DNA of 27,939 bases from JAAUQA01 sp036351435. Its GTDB lineage: Bacteria; Pseudomonadota; Gammaproteobacteria; Competibacterales; Competibacteraceae. The translations under genes and the position numbers were made by a program. The notes beneath the pieces are model-generated. The model made no database searches. It was not told the DNA's origin and saw only the letters and a list, made by a program, of their open reading frames with translations. Where the stretch lies: positions 1-27,939 of the forward strand of contig JAZBPA010000293.1 of assembly GCA_036351435.1 (NCBI GenBank). The letters are read 5' to 3'. Position 1 is the first letter of the stretch, and the number at the start of each line of letters is the position of its first letter. Shown here in pieces: positions 1 through 7,091 of the stretch.

Positions 1-230
1 GCTAAAATTTCCGCTTGGCGTTTAGCGATGGCTTGGATACTCTCTACGGCTTTCTTATTGGCGGCATTCAGAGCTTCAAGGTTTTTCCGTTGCGTAGCCA
101 TCAACGCATTGACGTCGAAGCCGGGGACCTGAAGGTTGCCCATCATTTTACTGATATCGAACTGACCAAGATCAAACTTGCCGAGGTCAAAATTGGCAAA
201 CGGATTAAATGGGTTGTTTTGCTCGCTCAT
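1..230 (-). CDS. Phasin family protein, N-terminal part (runs off left edge)
   Basis: The minus strand reads from an ATG at 230 to the window edge without a stop, giving 76 residues. It begins MSEQNNPFNPFANFDLGKFD and continues with FDISKMMGNLQVPGFDVNAL and then a helical stretch rich in Ala, Lys and Gln (ATQRKNLEALNAANKKAVES). This matches the N-terminus of phasins, the small amphipathic proteins that coat polyhydroxyalkanoate granules in the cytoplasm and control their number and size. A GAGG ribosome-binding site lies 8 bases before the ATG. The gene is divergent from the kinase gene at 367, and two TGCACTGCA palindromes lie in the shared region. The C-terminal half is missing only because the window ends. 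The family call is fairly firm; the subtype is unknown. Confidence 0.8.
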   Translation of the reverse strand, partial: MSEQNNPFNPFANFDLGKFDLGQFDISKMMGNLQVPGFDVNALMATQRKNLEALNAANKKAVESIQAIAKRQAEIL

Positions 231-264
231 GGCTAGAACCTCGCAGATAGGGTGAATTATTTTT

Positions 265-279
265 TTGTGCACTGCACAA
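265..279. promoter_or_regulatory. Perfect palindrome TTGTGCA-C-TGCACAA, candidate phasin operator
   Basis: A perfect 7-1-7 inverted repeat lies 35 bases upstream of the phasin start. Its core nonamer TGCACTGCA occurs again at 327-335. PhaR-type repressors of PHA granule genes are known to bind short TGC-rich palindromes, so this is a reasonable candidate operator. No phaR gene is visible here, and the assignment is inference. Confidence 0.45.
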
Positions 280-309
280 TTGAATATTATTCTGCATCCG
301 GTTTAGGAT
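280..309 (+). promoter_or_regulatory. Possible sigma-70 promoter for the ABC1 kinase gene
   Basis: TTGAAT at 280-285 and TAGGAT at 304-309 are separated by 18 bases. Each matches its consensus hexamer at four of six positions. It points toward the gene at 367, and the second TGCACTGCA palindrome would lie just downstream of the transcription start. The call rests on hexamer matching only. Confidence 0.3.
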
Positions 310-325
310 ACTGTCAACGGAATTT

Positions 326-336
326 TTGCACTGCAA
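326..336. promoter_or_regulatory. Second TGCACTGCA palindrome (TTGCA-C-TGCAA)
   Basis: A perfect 5-1-5 inverted repeat, followed by CAA, shares the nine-base core of the palindrome at 265-279. Their centres are 59 bases apart. Two sites with the same core in one divergent intergenic region suggest one regulator acting on the phasin gene and perhaps also on the kinase gene. Confidence 0.4.
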
Positions 337-366
337 CAAAATGATTGATTTTATTTGGAGACACTT

Positions 367-1647
367 GTGGCATCACTGATTAATTATGGCATCAAAGGCG
401 CGTGGCGCATTGCTCAAACAGTCAGTGTGTTGGGTGGAACCGGCCTAAGTTGGTTGCTGGGGGATCGCCCTCCAGCGCCACGGCTATTGCGTCAGACCTT
501 TGAACGCCTGGGTGCAACTTATATCAAACTGGGGCAGTTCATTGCCAGTTCGCCGTCATTTTTCCCTGCTGAGTATGTCGAAGAATTTCAACTGTGCCTG
601 GATCAGACCGACCCACTACCGTTCAAGACCGTAGAGAAGGTGTTGAAAAGTGAATTGGGTCGCTCACTGCCTCAGTTGTTTGCCGACATCGAACCTCAAC
701 CGCTAGCTTCCGCTTCCATCGCTCAAGTTCATGCGGCTCGCCTGCATAGCGGGGAAGATGTAGTCATCAAGATTCAAAAACCCGGCGTGCAGAATGTGCT
801 AGTGACCGATTTGAATTTCCTGTACGCCAGTGCCCGTATTCTGGAATTTCTGCGACCCACGCTATCTTGGGCGTCGCTGTCGGCCATTATTGAGGAAATC
901 CAGAAAACCATGTTGGAAGAATGTGACTTTCTCAAAGAAGCCGAGCATTTGAACCAATTCCAACAATTCCTGATAGCGACCGGGAACGATCAAGTCGTGG
1001 TTCCTAAGGTCTATGAACAAGCCACTACCCGACGAGTGTTGACTATGGAGCGTCTGTATGGCGTGCCCTTCACTGATCTGGACAGCATTCGTCGGTATAC
1101 TCGTGAACCCGAAGAAACCTTGTTGGCGGCTATGAATACCTGGTTCGCTAGCCTATTGTTTTGCGAGTTTTTCCATGCTGATGTCCATGCGGGAAACCTT
1201 ATGGTGCTCACCGACGGGCGGATCGGCTTTATCGATTTCGGCATCGTCGGCCGGATTTCGCCAGACACCTGGTCTGCTATGGCCACTCTATTGGAAGCCA
1301 TTCCGGCGGCAGACTATCCAACCATCGCTGAATCCATGCTCATCATCGGTATTACCAAGGAACAAGTGAATGTGGCTAAGCTAGCAGAAGATTTGGAAAA
1401 GCTGTTCGAGCAAATCAACACCCTTGACGCTGAAAAAATTCTGCAAGCGCCGGAAAAAAACAACCCGGTCAACCGTTTTTTGCTCGACATCGTGGCTGTC
1501 GGAGAACGGCATGGATTACACTTCCCCCGAGAATTTGCCTTATTACTCAAGCAGTTTTTGTACTTCGACCGGTATGTGCAATTATTGGCCCCGGACCTGA
1601 ACGTATATGACGATGAACGGTTGCAGTTCCTGCCCGCCATAGCCTGA
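367..1647 (+). CDS. ABC1/AarF/UbiB-family atypical kinase
   Basis: This 426-residue protein has the hallmarks of the ABC1/UbiB protein-kinase-like family: the KLGQ motif near residue 54, an Ala/Ser-rich nucleotide loop (LASASIAQVH, about 113-122), an invariant-type Lys in VVIKIQ (about 135), the catalytic HADVHAGN (270-277) and DFG (290-292). UbiB itself supports ubiquinone synthesis and ends in two membrane helices. This protein stops at about the point where those helices would begin, so it is a shorter, probably soluble relative. The GTG at 367 is chosen because GGAG at 357-360 lies six bases before it; an upstream TTG at 355 has no such site. It is separated from gcvT by 95 bases containing a strong hairpin. 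The substrate is unknown, so I do not call it ubiB. Confidence 0.85.
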   Translation: MASLINYGIKGAWRIAQTVSVLGGTGLSWLLGDRPPAPRLLRQTFERLGATYIKLGQFIASSPSFFPAEYVEEFQLCLDQTDPLPFKTVEKVLKSELGRSLPQLFADIEPQPLASASIAQVHAARLHSGEDVVIKIQKPGVQNVLVTDLNFLYASARILEFLRPTLSWASLSAIIEEIQKTMLEECDFLKEAEHLNQFQQFLIATGNDQVVVPKVYEQATTRRVLTMERLYGVPFTDLDSIRRYTREPEETLLAAMNTWFASLLFCEFFHADVHAGNLMVLTDGRIGFIDFGIVGRISPDTWSAMATLLEAIPAADYPTIAESMLIIGITKEQVNVAKLAEDLEKLFEQINTLDAEKILQAPEKNNPVNRFLLDIVAVGERHGLHFPREFALLLKQFLYFDRYVQLLAPDLNVYDDERLQFLPAIA

Positions 1648-1696
1648 GCCTGCAAGCTAAGCGTAATTGCCGGTTGAGCAAAAGTGGGTTTTATGT

Positions 1697-1734
1697 TCTC
1701 TTAACGTGACCCCAAGCAGAGCAACGTTAAGAGA
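1697..1734 (+). promoter_or_regulatory. 11-bp perfect inverted repeat just before the gcvT ribosome-binding site
   Basis: TCTCTTAACGT (1697-1707) and ACGTTAAGAGA (1724-1734) are perfect reverse complements around a 16-base loop. The right arm ends one base before GAGG (1736-1739), which serves gcvT. No run of T follows, so it is not a standard terminator. As RNA it would place a hairpin directly against the ribosome-binding site; as DNA it could be an operator. The function is inference. Confidence 0.5.
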
Positions 1735-1742
1735 CGAGGATT

Positions 1743-2840
1743 ATGGCTGAAAAGACTCCCTTGTTTACCCACCACGTCGCTCTCGGCGCAAAAATGGTCG
1801 ATTTCGGTGGTTGGGATATGCCGTTGCACTACGGCTCGCAAGTGCATGAACACGAGCAGGTGCGTCAAAATGCCGGCCTATTCGATGTGTCGCACATGGC
1901 CCGGCTGGATGTCACAGGACCGCAAGCGCAGGATTTTTTGCGCTATCTATTAGCCAACGATGTGGCGCGTTTGTATCCCGGTAAAGCATTATACAGCTGC
2001 ATGTTGAACAAGGCCGGCGGTATTGTCGACGACTTGATTGTCTATGACCGAGGCGAAGCCGGGTATCGGCTGGTATTAAACGCGGCAACCCGTGATAAGG
2101 ATTGGGATTGGATGCTCAAGCAAGCCCGACGATTCGATACTATTGTGCAGGAACGGGCGGATCTGGTTATGTTAGCTATCCAAGGTCCGCAAGCGGCAAC
2201 TCGTTTTACCGAGGTGCTGGATGCCGACAAAGCAACCTTATTGCATGATTTGCAGCCCTACCATGCATTGGAAACAAATGATTTGTTCTTGGCCCGCACC
2301 GGCTATACCGGCGAAGACGGGCTGGAAATCATACTGCCTGCTGATCAAGCCGTCACATGGTGGGAGCGGCTGTTAGCCGCTGGTATCCAGCCTTGCGGTC
2401 TGGGCGCAAGAGATACACTGCGAATGGAGGCCGGCATGAATTTATACGGCAATGATATGGATGAGAACATCACCCCGTTGATGGCCGGGCTTGACGGAAC
2501 CGTCGCTTGGGAGCCAGCCGACCGTGACTTTATTGGCCGGGCGGCGTTGGAGAAACAACGCCAAGAGGGCGTCAAGCAGGTTCGGGTTGGGCTAGTGCTG
2601 GAAGATCGAGGCGTATTGCGGGCGCGCCAGCGAGTGATTACCCCCAGCGGCGCAACCGGAATCATTACCAGCGGCACCTTCTCTCCGACCTTGGATCGAG
2701 CTATTGGCTTGGCACGAGTGCCGGTTGACATCGGTGAGTATTGCCAAGTAGTGATACGAAATACCTATTGTGACGCGCACGTGGTCAATCCGCCCTTCGT
2801 TCGTCATGGCCGTTGTTTAATAGAGCTTTCCCCAGTTTAA
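1743..2840 (+). CDS. gcvT: Glycine cleavage system T protein (aminomethyltransferase)
   Basis: At 365 residues it has the usual GcvT length. It starts with KTPLFTHHVALGAKMVDFGG and carries FDVSHMA (47-53), NKAGGIVDDLIVY with the catalytic-type Asp near 96-97, GYTGEDGLEI, and GLGARDTLRMEAGMNLYGND. GcvT takes the aminomethyl group from the lipoyl arm of GcvH and transfers it to tetrahydrofolate, releasing ammonia and making 5,10-methylene-THF. gcvH follows after 21 bases, so the two are surely one operon. The P protein gene gcvP is not in the window and must be elsewhere. The ATG has GAGG three bases upstream, which is close. No glycine riboswitch was recognised upstream; only the 1697-1734 hairpin is present. 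Confidence 0.95.
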   Translation: MAEKTPLFTHHVALGAKMVDFGGWDMPLHYGSQVHEHEQVRQNAGLFDVSHMARLDVTGPQAQDFLRYLLANDVARLYPGKALYSCMLNKAGGIVDDLIVYDRGEAGYRLVLNAATRDKDWDWMLKQARRFDTIVQERADLVMLAIQGPQAATRFTEVLDADKATLLHDLQPYHALETNDLFLARTGYTGEDGLEIILPADQAVTWWERLLAAGIQPCGLGARDTLRMEAGMNLYGNDMDENITPLMAGLDGTVAWEPADRDFIGRAALEKQRQEGVKQVRVGLVLEDRGVLRARQRVITPSGATGIITSGTFSPTLDRAIGLARVPVDIGEYCQVVIRNTYCDAHVVNPPFVRHGRCLIELSPV

Positions 2841-2861
2841 TTTCGACATGAATAGAACATC

Positions 2862-3248
2862 ATGAGCACTATTCCACCCGAACTACAATACACCTCTACT
2901 CATGAGTGGGTGCGTTCTAATGATGATGGCACGATAACGGTTGGTGTCACCGATCATGCCCAGGCCCTATTGGGCGACATGGTCTTTGTGGAACTACCCG
3001 AGCTTGGACGCAAGGTGAAAGCCGCCGAAGAATGTGCAGTCGTGGAGTCGGTCAAATCCGCTTCGGATATCTACAGCCCGGTGACCGGCACGATAACAGG
3101 AGTGAATGATGCATTGATTGATGCACCGGAATTGATCAATCAAGACCCTTACAGCGAAGGCTGGTTGTTCCACCTGGAAACCGATGCTGCGCTGGACTCG
3201 CTATTGGATGCCGCCGCCTACACCAAACTGGCCGCGGAAACCGAATAA
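2862..3248 (+). CDS. gcvH: Glycine cleavage system H protein (lipoyl carrier)
   Basis: This 128-residue protein has full GcvH length. It carries the THEWV motif near residue 13, GVTDHAQALLGDMVFVELPE and the lipoylation site VESVKSASD with Lys65. It shuttles the aminomethyl intermediate and electrons between the P, T and L proteins of the glycine cleavage complex in the cytoplasm. It follows gcvT directly, and tpx starts 36 bases downstream, possibly on the same transcript. The C-terminal acidic and alanine-rich tail (DAALDSLLDAAAYTKLAAET) is normal for the family. No defect is seen. Confidence 0.95.
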   Translation: MSTIPPELQYTSTHEWVRSNDDGTITVGVTDHAQALLGDMVFVELPELGRKVKAAEECAVVESVKSASDIYSPVTGTITGVNDALIDAPELINQDPYSEGWLFHLETDAALDSLLDAAAYTKLAAETE

Positions 3249-3284
3249 TTCATTATTCTTGCTCTAGTAATAGGAGGTATTTTT

Positions 3285-3785
3285 ATGGCCACTGTGACGT
3301 TTAAAGGCAGCGCATGTAACACCAACGGCGAACTGCCGACGGCTGGCGCTCAAGCTCCAGAGTTCAAACTAGTCGATGGCACGTTGAAAGATGTCGGTCT
3401 CAGCGAGTTTGCCGGCAAGAAAAAATTGCTCAATATCGTGCCCAGCTTGGATACGCCGGTATGTGGCTTATCCACCATGAAATTCAGTTCATACGCCAAA
3501 AATCATCCAGACACGGTGGTGCTGGTAATCTCTGCTGACTTGCCGTTTGCCCAGGGCCGGTTCTGCAGCGGTGAAAAATTGGATAATGTGGTACCCCTGT
3601 CCATGATGCGCTCACGCAATTTCGCTAAGGATTACGGGGTGTTGTTGGAAGACGGGCCGTTTGCAGGGATCACCAGTCGCGCTGTGGTGGTATTGGATGC
3701 CAATGATAAGGTGTTGTACACCCAGTTAGTTTCTGAGATCGCTGACGAGCCGGATTACGATGCCGCTCTAAAGGCGCTGGGCTGA
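3285..3785 (+). CDS. tpx: Thiol peroxidase (atypical 2-Cys peroxiredoxin)
   Basis: At 166 residues it matches Tpx in length. The peroxidatic Cys is Cys60 in PSLDTPVCGLST, with the catalytic-type Thr57 just before it, and the resolving Cys is Cys94 in GRFCSGEKLDNV. Tpx reduces hydrogen peroxide and alkyl hydroperoxides with thioredoxin as electron donor. A strong AGGAGG site precedes the ATG by about seven bases. The gene lies between gcvH and dgkA; the grouping is probably positional rather than a pathway. All key residues are present. Confidence 0.95.
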   Translation: MATVTFKGSACNTNGELPTAGAQAPEFKLVDGTLKDVGLSEFAGKKKLLNIVPSLDTPVCGLSTMKFSSYAKNHPDTVVLVISADLPFAQGRFCSGEKLDNVVPLSMMRSRNFAKDYGVLLEDGPFAGITSRAVVVLDANDKVLYTQLVSEIADEPDYDAALKALG

Positions 3786-3817
3786 GCACATCGGCAGGCC
3801 GCTAAAACTACTGACGG

Positions 3818-4183
3818 ATGGGCAATCAACCGCATCGTGGCTTACGTCGTATACTTAACGCGACCGGTTACTCTTGGGCCGGTCTTAAAGCTGCTTGGCG
3901 CAACGAAGAGGCTTTCCGGCAGGAAAGCCTGCTGTGCCTAGTCATGACGCCGTTGGCGTTGTGGCTAGGCGATGGCGGCGTAGAACGCGTGTTGCTGATT
4001 GGCAGTCTATTATTAATCATCGTTGCGGAATTACTCAACTCCGGTCTTGAAGCCGTAGTGGACCGTATTGGTCCGGAGCATCACGAGTTATCGGGCCGCG
4101 CCAAAGACATCGGTTCAGCAGCGGTGTTCGTAACGTTGGTGAATGCTAGTCTGGTGTGGATTCTATTATTGTTGGATTGGTGA
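3818..4183 (+). CDS. dgkA: Diacylglycerol kinase, integral membrane type
   Basis: This 121-residue protein matches small proteobacterial DgkA nearly end to end: GYSWAGLKAAWRNEEAFRQE (17-36), then membrane segments around 38-50, 55-72 and 100-119, the VAELLNSGLEAVVDRIG signature with the conserved acidic residues Glu71 and Glu78, and ELSGRAKDIGSAAV. The enzyme phosphorylates diacylglycerol to phosphatidic acid at the inner membrane, recycling lipid by-products of envelope glycan synthesis. Its stop TGA is part of the TGAGG that serves as ribosome-binding site for the next gene, so the two are probably translationally linked. Confidence 0.95.
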   Translation: MGNQPHRGLRRILNATGYSWAGLKAAWRNEEAFRQESLLCLVMTPLALWLGDGGVERVLLIGSLLLIIVAELLNSGLEAVVDRIGPEHHELSGRAKDIGSAAVFVTLVNASLVWILLLLDW

Positions 4184-4192
4184 GGACTCTCA

Positions 4193-5125
4193 ATGGCGGC
4201 GTTGATCTGCGGTTCCCTAGCGTACGATGTGATTATGGTGTTCCAGGATTATTTCAAAAATCACATCCTGCCTGACAAGGTACACATGCTTAATGTGTCC
4301 TTCCTGGTGCCCAGCATGAGGCGGGAATTCGGTGGTTGCGCCGGTAATGTGGCCTACACGCTCAAATTGTTGGGTAGCGAGGGGTATCCCTTGGGTACGG
4401 TAGGCGAGGATTTCGATCCTTATGCGCAATGGCTGGATCGCCAAGGTGTCAGTCGCCGGTTTATTCAAACCATACCCAACAGCTTTACCGCTCAAGCCTT
4501 TATCACCTCGGATTTGGCGGATAATCAAATTACCGCCTTTCACCCCGGTGCCATGGCGTTTTCCGCACAAAGCACGGTGCCGACCGATGCGGACATCAGT
4601 GTGGGTATGGTATCGCCTGACAGCCGCGAAGGCATGCTGGCCCACGCCGAACAATTCAAAGCCGCAGGAATTCCGTTCATCTTCGATCCCGGCCAGGCCA
4701 TGCCGCTGTTCGATGCCGCGGATCTTGAGCACCTGATCGGCCTTGCCGACTGGGTGACGGTGAATGATTACGAGTTCGAATTGATTCGCGAACGCACCGG
4801 CTTATCAGTCACTGAAATTGCCGAGCGGGTGAAAGCCTTGATTATGACCTGCGGCGCCAAGGGATCATATATTCTGACCGCCGACGAGCGGATTCACATC
4901 CCGTCGGCGGTGGTAAGCGAAGTCGTCGATCCCACCGGCTGCGGTGACGCCTATCGGGCCGGCCTGTTGTACGGCATGATGCACGATATGGATTGGGAAA
5001 CGACCGGCCGCATCGCCTCTTTAGCTGGCGCAATCAAAATTGAAAAGCCGGGCACCCAGAATCATCTATTTACCCTAGAAGAGTTTAAAGACCGGTTTGA
5101 AACAAGTTTCGGTTATCGGTTCTGA
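4193..5125 (+). CDS. PfkB-family carbohydrate or nucleoside kinase
   Basis: This 310-residue protein belongs to the ribokinase/PfkB superfamily. The N-terminal substrate-binding glycine motif is FGGCAGNVAYTLKLLG (46-61), and the C-terminal ATP and catalytic signature is DPTGCGDAYRAGLLYG (246-261), with Asp252 as the likely general base. The start MAALICGSLAYDVIMVF and the HML and SFLVPSMRREFGG region are reminiscent of adenosine-kinase-like members, but substrate cannot be decided from sequence. The gene is ten bases from dgkA, with TGAGG before its ATG. After it, 102 bases separate it from the diguanylate cyclase; that gap contains a modest imperfect hairpin (GAGATC/GATCTC around 5134-5150). 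Confidence 0.88.
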   Translation: MAALICGSLAYDVIMVFQDYFKNHILPDKVHMLNVSFLVPSMRREFGGCAGNVAYTLKLLGSEGYPLGTVGEDFDPYAQWLDRQGVSRRFIQTIPNSFTAQAFITSDLADNQITAFHPGAMAFSAQSTVPTDADISVGMVSPDSREGMLAHAEQFKAAGIPFIFDPGQAMPLFDAADLEHLIGLADWVTVNDYEFELIRERTGLSVTEIAERVKALIMTCGAKGSYILTADERIHIPSAVVSEVVDPTGCGDAYRAGLLYGMMHDMDWETTGRIASLAGAIKIEKPGTQNHLFTLEEFKDRFETSFGYRF

Positions 5126-5227
5126 GTGGCTTTGAGATCTCTCCGATCTCCTAGAACCTTTCAAAGTAGACTGCTCTGCGCTCGACTGCATCGACCCGAA
5201 AGACAAGCGGTAATGTAGCACGCGATC

Positions 5228-6991
5228 ATGATTTCTCGCTCCAACTTCACATTGCGCCAGATGCTGACCATCCCGTACGTGGTATTGGTTTTGCTGACGG
5301 CCGGCGTGATTGGCGTGTTGTCGTACAATGCTGGCCGCGGCGCGGTAGATACATTGTCGGATTATGTGCTGAGTGAAACAGTCAATCGCATCGCTCAGGC
5401 AGTGGATAAGCACATTTCGGGTTCCGAAGCCGTACTTGAAACGGCATTCCCGTCAGGTGTGGCCGCGCCTTCCTCAGTCGAAGACGATTTAGAGGCACTA
5501 CGCACTCGTTTCTGGCTGGCGACCTCGGTGCATCGCGACCCCAATAACTATGCATACTACGGCAATCGGAATGGCCAGTTCTTCGGTCTTTGGCGGTTTA
5601 CCGACACCGAGGCTGAGTTGCGCCTGCGCACCGATGGGGTGTCACCGCGTTCGATTTATCGATATTCCAACATCCGTGGCGAACTGAAGAACCCGGTGCA
5701 GGAAACGCGTATTTTCGAGCCGCGCGAGCGCCCTTGGTACAAGGCAGGTCAGAGGACCGAGAACCATACGTGGACGTCGATTTACATAGACTTCAAAACC
5801 TTGCAACTGGTTAGCACGCGGGCAAGGCGGGTCAACAATACCGCGGGAGAATTTGAGGGGGTGGTCGCTACCGATCTATCTTTGCAACACCTGAATGAAT
5901 TTCTCAAACGGCTCAAGCTGAGTCCCAACGGTTTTGCGTTCATTGTTGAGCCCGATGGTAACCTGTTAGCAACCTCGCGCGGGCCACACTTGCGCAAAGG
6001 CATTGGGAACATCAACACACGGCTGAATGCCGCCGCCAACGACGATCCATGGATCGCCAAGACTTATAAAACAGTGAAGGCGCTTACTGATCGTCAAGAC
6101 GCGTCAACCGGAACCCGTACCAGTTCGTTCATCGGCCCGGATGGCGCTGTCGTGCAGGCCGGCTATGCGCGACTGCGCGACAATGCTGGATTGGACTGGA
6201 TTGTGGCTGTGGCCGTGCCCAGACATGATTTCATGCAAAGAGTGACAGACAACGTAAAACGCACCGTATGGCTAGCCATCATTGCCTGCCTGTTGATAGT
6301 CGTTATCGGCTTCGTGGTGCTCAATCTGATTGTTAAAGACCTACGCAAGTTGGCGGTCGCGGCTCATCAAATGGGCGATGGCATACTTGATGCGAAGATT
6401 CTCTTAGATCGAAATGATGAAATCGGCGATCTTGCCAAATCCTTTGCGCATATGCAGCAGCGCTTGCTCACCGATCGGTTGACGGGGATCGCAAATCGGG
6501 AGGCTATAGTAAGGCGCATTGAGGATCGCATCATTCGTCAGCGGCGCCGCGGCGATAATCATCCGTTTGCCGTGCTCTTTGTCGATCTGAACGAATTCAA
6601 ACAGATCAATGACCGGTTTGGGCACGACGTCGGGGATCGTGTATTGCAGGAAATTGGGGAACGCCTAGCGACGAGCCTGCGTGAAAGCGATACGGCCGCC
6701 CGATTTGGCGGCGACGAGTTTGTCGTGCTACTGGACAACGTGGCGAACCGTAATGATGCCATGATTGCGCGCGACAAACTGGAACGCGTGTTGGCAGCGC
6801 CGTTGCGCTCGTTGATCGAAATCGCACCGGATGTGGCCACATTCGCCGCGGGTGCTGCGATCGGCATAGCGCTTTGCCCCGAACAGGGAAACGATACGGA
6901 GACGCTGCTAAAACAAGCGGATGAGGATATGTTTCTTCGCAAGCAGGCGCGGGCGGCGGGTACTATGCAGAGAAATCCAGGCTATATATAG
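5228..6991 (+). CDS. Membrane diguanylate cyclase with periplasmic Cache-like sensor, HAMP and GGDEF
   Basis: The 587-residue protein has a first membrane helix at about 14-34, a periplasmic Cache-like sensor domain to about 340 (with typical ERPWYKAG and FEGVVATDLSL stretches), a second helix at about 347-368, a HAMP linker (368-415) and a GGDEF domain (from about 415). The active-site GGDEF is intact at 494-498. The product-inhibition RxxD site is intact as RESD at 485-488, five residues upstream. It should make cyclic di-GMP from two GTP in response to a small periplasmic ligand, probably favouring an attached lifestyle. No EAL domain is present. No clear ribosome-binding site precedes the ATG. 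Its TAG stop codon lies inside the dispersed repeat at 6987-7089. Confidence 0.92.
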   Translation: MISRSNFTLRQMLTIPYVVLVLLTAGVIGVLSYNAGRGAVDTLSDYVLSETVNRIAQAVDKHISGSEAVLETAFPSGVAAPSSVEDDLEALRTRFWLATSVHRDPNNYAYYGNRNGQFFGLWRFTDTEAELRLRTDGVSPRSIYRYSNIRGELKNPVQETRIFEPRERPWYKAGQRTENHTWTSIYIDFKTLQLVSTRARRVNNTAGEFEGVVATDLSLQHLNEFLKRLKLSPNGFAFIVEPDGNLLATSRGPHLRKGIGNINTRLNAAANDDPWIAKTYKTVKALTDRQDASTGTRTSSFIGPDGAVVQAGYARLRDNAGLDWIVAVAVPRHDFMQRVTDNVKRTVWLAIIACLLIVVIGFVVLNLIVKDLRKLAVAAHQMGDGILDAKILLDRNDEIGDLAKSFAHMQQRLLTDRLTGIANREAIVRRIEDRIIRQRRRGDNHPFAVLFVDLNEFKQINDRFGHDVGDRVLQEIGERLATSLRESDTAARFGGDEFVVLLDNVANRNDAMIARDKLERVLAAPLRSLIEIAPDVATFAAGAAIGIALCPEQGNDTETLLKQADEDMFLRKQARAAGTMQRNPGYI

Positions 6992-7089
6992 CGTAACCTC
7001 TGTAAATCGATTCGATTTCAGAGATAAGTTGCGCTATAAATCAAATAGATATAGCTGAACACCGTGATCAAAATATGTAGTTCAGCTAT
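6987..7089 (+). repeat. Dispersed two-hairpin repeat, copy 1
   Basis: About 100 bases here match the reverse complement of 26827-26929, with about 12 substitutions and one four-base length difference in my hand alignment. Hairpin 1 pairs GCGTAAC (6991-6997) with GTTGCGC (7028-7034) through one G-T pair; inside it are CTCTG (6998-7002) with CAGAG (7019-7023) and AAATCG (7004-7009) with CGATTT (7013-7018). Hairpin 2 pairs ATAGCTGAAC (7051-7060) with GTTCAGCTAT (7080-7089). It fills the gap between two convergent genes, supplies the TAG stop of the cyclase gene, and ends two bases from the enolase-like gene's stop codon. It may act as a bidirectional terminator or RNA stabiliser. Confidence 0.85.
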
Positions 7090-7091
7090 CG

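Noticed and set aside
1648..1742. Possible glycine riboswitch before gcvT
   Set aside because: The region is only 95 bases and shows a single hairpin; none of the conserved glycine-aptamer core was recognised.
4217..4732. 171-codon minus-strand open frame
   Set aside because: Antisense to the well-supported PfkB-family kinase; no recognisable motif.
5130..5166. Nested inverted repeats GAGATC/GATCTC and CTTTGA/TCAAAG after the PfkB-family kinase
   Set aside because: Short, overlapping arms without a T run; not strong enough to call a terminator.
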